Source: Lachnospiraceae bacterium
Lineage (GTDB): Bacteria; Bacillota; Clostridia; Lachnospirales; Lachnospiraceae
Direction of reading: 5' to 3'
Assembly: GCA_015057625.1 (NCBI GenBank)
Contig: SVDZ01000010.1
Location: 1-64,000, forward strand
DNA length: 64,000 nucleotides
Shown here: piece after piece, positions 61,676 to 64,000 of the stretch
Layout: every line of letters begins with the position of its first letter
How positions within the stretch are numbered: position 1 is the stretch's first letter
The notes under the pieces: model-generated
What the model was told of the DNA's origin: nothing
Database searches by the model: none
The model's input: the letters and a program-made list of their open reading frames with translations, nothing else
Made by a program: the position numbers and the translations under genes

Positions 61676-64000
61676 CTAGCATCTTTGTATAATCAAACTC
61701 TATCTTTGTATAGTTTGGATTTACTACTTTCAAGATTTCATTGTAGAGATAATCATGTCCTGTCTGGTTTGTCATAAGTCCTCTCTGATACAATTTTTCT
61801 GCAATGTCATATACTTTAAATTCTTTTATCTGTGTATACTTATATGTTCCATCTTTCATTTTTACGTATGCTCTCACATACATGTTTGCATTGTAGAATG
61901 CTGCTGTTTTGATGAATTTCATTGTCATTGCGTAGCTTGAGTAGTTTGACTTGCTGCCGTAATCTTTTGAAATTTTTCCTTCTGGTGTTGCGGCAATTGC
62001 AACTGCATTTGCATTTAAAGAGCCCACTACCATTTCTGATTTTGCAACCTTTTCTGCCACTCCGTATACCAATCCGAAGCTCTCGATATTTGCGTCAGTC
62101 TTGTCCACTGAATAAACTACTCTGAACCCTTCAGCCACTGAGCTGATTTGGAATCCGTTCACTTCTATATTGTCCGCTGCCACTTCAGTTGGAATCTCAG
62201 TTGGAGTTTCCGTTGGTGTTTCAGTTGGCTTCTCTGTAGGTGTTTCAGTTGGCTTCTCTGTTGGAGCTTCAGTTGGCTTCTCTGTTGGTGCCTCTGTTGA
62301 TGTCTCTGTTTGAGTTTCTGTTGGAGCTTCTGTCTCGATTTCTCCTGCGCGCTGCATATCGAAATCTGCAATGTTAACTGAACCGCCGATTGCCTTAACT
62401 GAAATCTTGTATGTTCCTGCTGCGCTTGCATTGAATTTACAGGTGTGATTGATAAATACTTCCCAGCCTGTGCTTCCTGTTACCTCAAGCGTCTCAAGTT
62501 CTGTATCATTTACACTAACAACAAGTTCCTTAGCATTCCACTGTGCATCTCCTGCTGCCAATGGAAGCTTGATTGTGTATGAGCCTGACTGTGGAACCTT
62601 AACGTAGAAATCAAGGAATGAGTTGCTGTTAAGATTTCCTGCATATGTAACACCGGCAGTTGTTGTTGTAAATGTGATTGCTGATGACTTGTCATAATAA
62701 TCTTTTACTTTAACTGTTCCGGGAACATCTGTAACGGTTGTTCCTCCTGTTGTGCCGTCTCTCCAAGCTGTCTTTCCATCATAAAGACCATCTTTAATTG
62801 CCTTTAACAATGATGTTGAATTTGTTGTGTCCTGAGTAAGTTCCCAGTTCATAATTCCGGCATAATTTTTACCCATTGGAATTACTCCTTTAACTCTGTT
62901 GTATAGGCTGTCGCCACGGCTCTGACCTACAATAGCACTGTAAGCTGTGTAAGGGCCGTCTGCGTAGAATGGTACCCCGAGTACAATCTTGTTTGCCGGA
63001 ACTCCCTTTGTATTTGTGAAGTAATTAATTCTTGATGGATATGTGCTTGAACTGCAGTCATATTCCATAAGCATTACATAATCAAAATATGTCAAAGCCT
63101 TATTTGTTACGTTGTTTGCATACCACTGACCAATTGCTGTAGTGAATAACAAGTTGTTTGATTTACATTTTGCACTGAGAGTTCTCATCCACGCCTCATA
63201 GTTGTTCCATACAGACTGTGAAGTATGGCTGTCGCCCTCGATATCAATATCAATACCGTCTAAATTGTATTTCTGCGCAAAGGAAATAATCTGGTCGTTA
63301 AAGCTGTCCATTCTTGAAGAAGTAACTAGAGCTGTGTAGTTATCGCCGTAGTCAGCTCCACCAAGTGATGCCATAACCTTTACACCATTTCTGTGTGCTG
63401 TTTCTACAATATTCTTTGTCAATGTGTCATTGCTGTAACTTAAGTTTCCGTTTGTATCAGGATTACAGAATGCAAGACAGATATGTGTAAGAGCTGTCCA
63501 ATCAATCTTCTGATAGAATCCTGATGCTGACCAATTTGGTAAATATCCTACTGAAAGATATTTGCCTGAATTGTTTGAGCCACCGTCTGTTGGAGCAGTA
63601 ACAGGACCAAACACTCTATTACTTCTTGAGATTTTCTCACCTTCCAAAGCTTCACCCTGAGCAGGTGTGCTCTCTACAACACCGTCAACAGGTGTGCCGT
63701 ATGCTTCGATTTCATAAAGTGAGTTTCCGTAGGTTGTGGCGCGCTTTGTCATGTCAACTTTGATGTAACGTGCTGTCTTATTTACATTAGTAATATCTAA
63801 TACTGCACCCTGTGCTCCGTTTGTCACTGTACGAACTGTCTCCCAGTTGTTGTTATCTGTAGAAACCTGTACTGTGTAATCGGAAGCCGCAGCTGCCTCC
63901 CATGTCAATTTAATTTCACTTAAATTGTAATTCTTTTCCAAGTCAACCTTTGCCCACTGCGCGTCGCTCCATTCTGACTCCCAACGGCATCCGTCTTTAG
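61665..64000 (-). CDS. Secreted GH18 chitinase with CBM32, CBM6-like and conserved C-terminal domain (5' truncated)
   Basis: The frame runs off the window edge, so the signal peptide and start are missing; in-frame codons continue to 63998 (DGCRWESEWSDAQW). Seen from the edge: the end of a CBM32 (to about 63690), a GH18 catalytic domain (about 63580-62750) with DGIDIDIE, the chitinase acid motif, at about 63232-63263, a CBM6-like domain (about 62745-62345), a PTEKPTETPTE linker, and the about 155-residue C-terminal domain (62135-61670) shared with the esterase-like protein at 44323. The product should degrade chitin or related GlcNAc polymers outside the cell; the cytoplasmic GH20 enzyme could finish the job. 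Confidence 0.88.
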   Translation of the reverse strand, partial: KDGCRWESEWSDAQWAKVDLEKNYNLSEIKLTWEAAAASDYTVQVSTDNNNWETVRTVTNGAQGAVLDITNVNKTARYIKVDMTKRATTYGNSLYEIEAYGTPVDGVVESTPAQGEALEGEKISRSNRVFGPVTAPTDGGSNNSGKYLSVGYLPNWSASGFYQKIDWTALTHICLAFCNPDTNGNLSYSNDTLTKNIVETAHRNGVKVMASLGGADYGDNYTALVTSSRMDSFNDQIISFAQKYNLDGIDIDIEGDSHTSQSVWNNYEAWMRTLSAKCKSNNLLFTTAIGQWYANNVTNKALTYFDYVMLMEYDCSSSTYPSRINYFTNTKGVPANKIVLGVPFYADGPYTAYSAIVGQSRGDSLYNRVKGVIPMGKNYAGIMNWELTQDTTNSTSLLKAIKDGLYDGKTAWRDGTTGGTTVTDVPGTVKVKDYYDKSSAITFTTTTAGVTYAGNLNSNSFLDFYVKVPQSGSYTIKLPLAAGDAQWNAKELVVSVNDTELETLEVTGSTGWEVFINHTCKFNASAAGTYKISVKAIGGSVNIADFDMQRAGEIETEAPTETQTETSTEAPTEKPTEAPTEKPTETPTEKPTETPTETPTEIPTEVAADNIEVNGFQISSVAEGFRVVYSVDKTDANIESFGLVYGVAEKVAKSEMVVGSLNANAVAIAATPEGKISKDYGSKSNYSSYAMTMKFIKTAAFYNANMYVRAYVKMKDGTYKYTQIKEFKVYDIAEKLYQRGLMTNQTGHDYLYNEILKVVNPNYTKIEFDYTKMLAKP

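Noticed and set aside
61460..61777. Plus-strand frame with 13-residue repeats
   Set aside because: It is an artefact of the 39-bp repeat, antisense to the chitinase 3' end, with no ribosome site.
1..64000. tRNA or rRNA genes
   Set aside because: I saw no tRNA cloverleaf with a T-loop GGTTCGAATCC-like box and no rRNA signature. A dedicated tRNA scan would settle it.

Overview
The window looks like a chromosomal segment of a low-GC Bacillota of class Clostridia, most likely a gut Lachnospiraceae (Lachnospira/Eubacterium/Roseburia type). I base this on the AT-rich sequence, the strong AGGAGG-like ribosome sites, the many secreted proteins with Thr/Glu/Pro-rich linkers (ETTT, PTEK), the CD1871A-type small CXXC protein, and the numerous discoidin-type CBM modules. 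This is inference from sequence only; no database was searched.

Layout. 1-80: 3' end of an IS200/IS605-type element. 127-4000 (+): thiamine operon thiS-thiF-thiG-thiH-thiE behind a TPP riboswitch and terminator. 4055-21342 (-): a membrane PH-like protein, a secreted CotH-type kinase, and a 4119-residue secreted modular protein. 21460-24681 (-): dNTP triphosphohydrolase and cytoplasmic GH20 hexosaminidase. 24887-28677 (-): a CBM-only secreted protein and a secreted GH16 beta-glucanase with CBM56, crystallin and ricin-lectin modules, separated by a hairpin-rich gap. 29142-33443 (-): a very AT-rich two-gene cluster, an EntF-like one-module NRPS (C-A-PCP-TE) plus an Lgt-like membrane protein. 33531-41028 (-): a PPC-like secreted protein, a lacZ remnant, a GGDEF protein, a serine hydrolase, a CBM-only protein, an XRE regulator with membrane domain, and a GTPase with a DUF697-like tail. 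41029-41782: a gap full of palindromes and tandem repeats. 41783-44080 (-): membrane-anchored CBM2-like protein, then a TlpA / CD1871A-type / 4Fe-4S membrane protein redox operon. 44323-47757 (+): secreted double SGNH/DUF4886 esterase-like protein. 47919-58325: GGDEF protein, a large GH16 enzyme, a YfhO membrane protein, a divergent PIG-L deacetylase, and a surface protein with an SPVTG sorting signal. 58441-61400: a MurJ/SpoVB-type flippase gene bracketed by two inverted arrays of 85-bp palindromic units. 61665-64000 (-): GH18 chitinase, truncated by the window edge.

Biology. Most of the window builds an extracellular polysaccharide-degrading and adhesion apparatus: two GH16 beta-glucanases, a GH18 chitinase, SGNH esterase-like domains, free CBM32 proteins and giant adhesin-like proteins. 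Several of their upstream regions carry related LacI/CcpA-type dyads (TGAAACGGTTCA-like), suggesting shared carbon control.

Most interesting items: the serine-coded NRPS with a Cys-nucleophile thioesterase and its Lgt-like partner; the mirrored 85-bp palindrome arrays around the flippase; the CotH kinase next to a giant protein with Tyr/Ser/Thr-rich N-terminal repeats; an unassigned C-terminal domain shared by the esterase-like protein and the chitinase; and intergenic regions with multi-stem structures.
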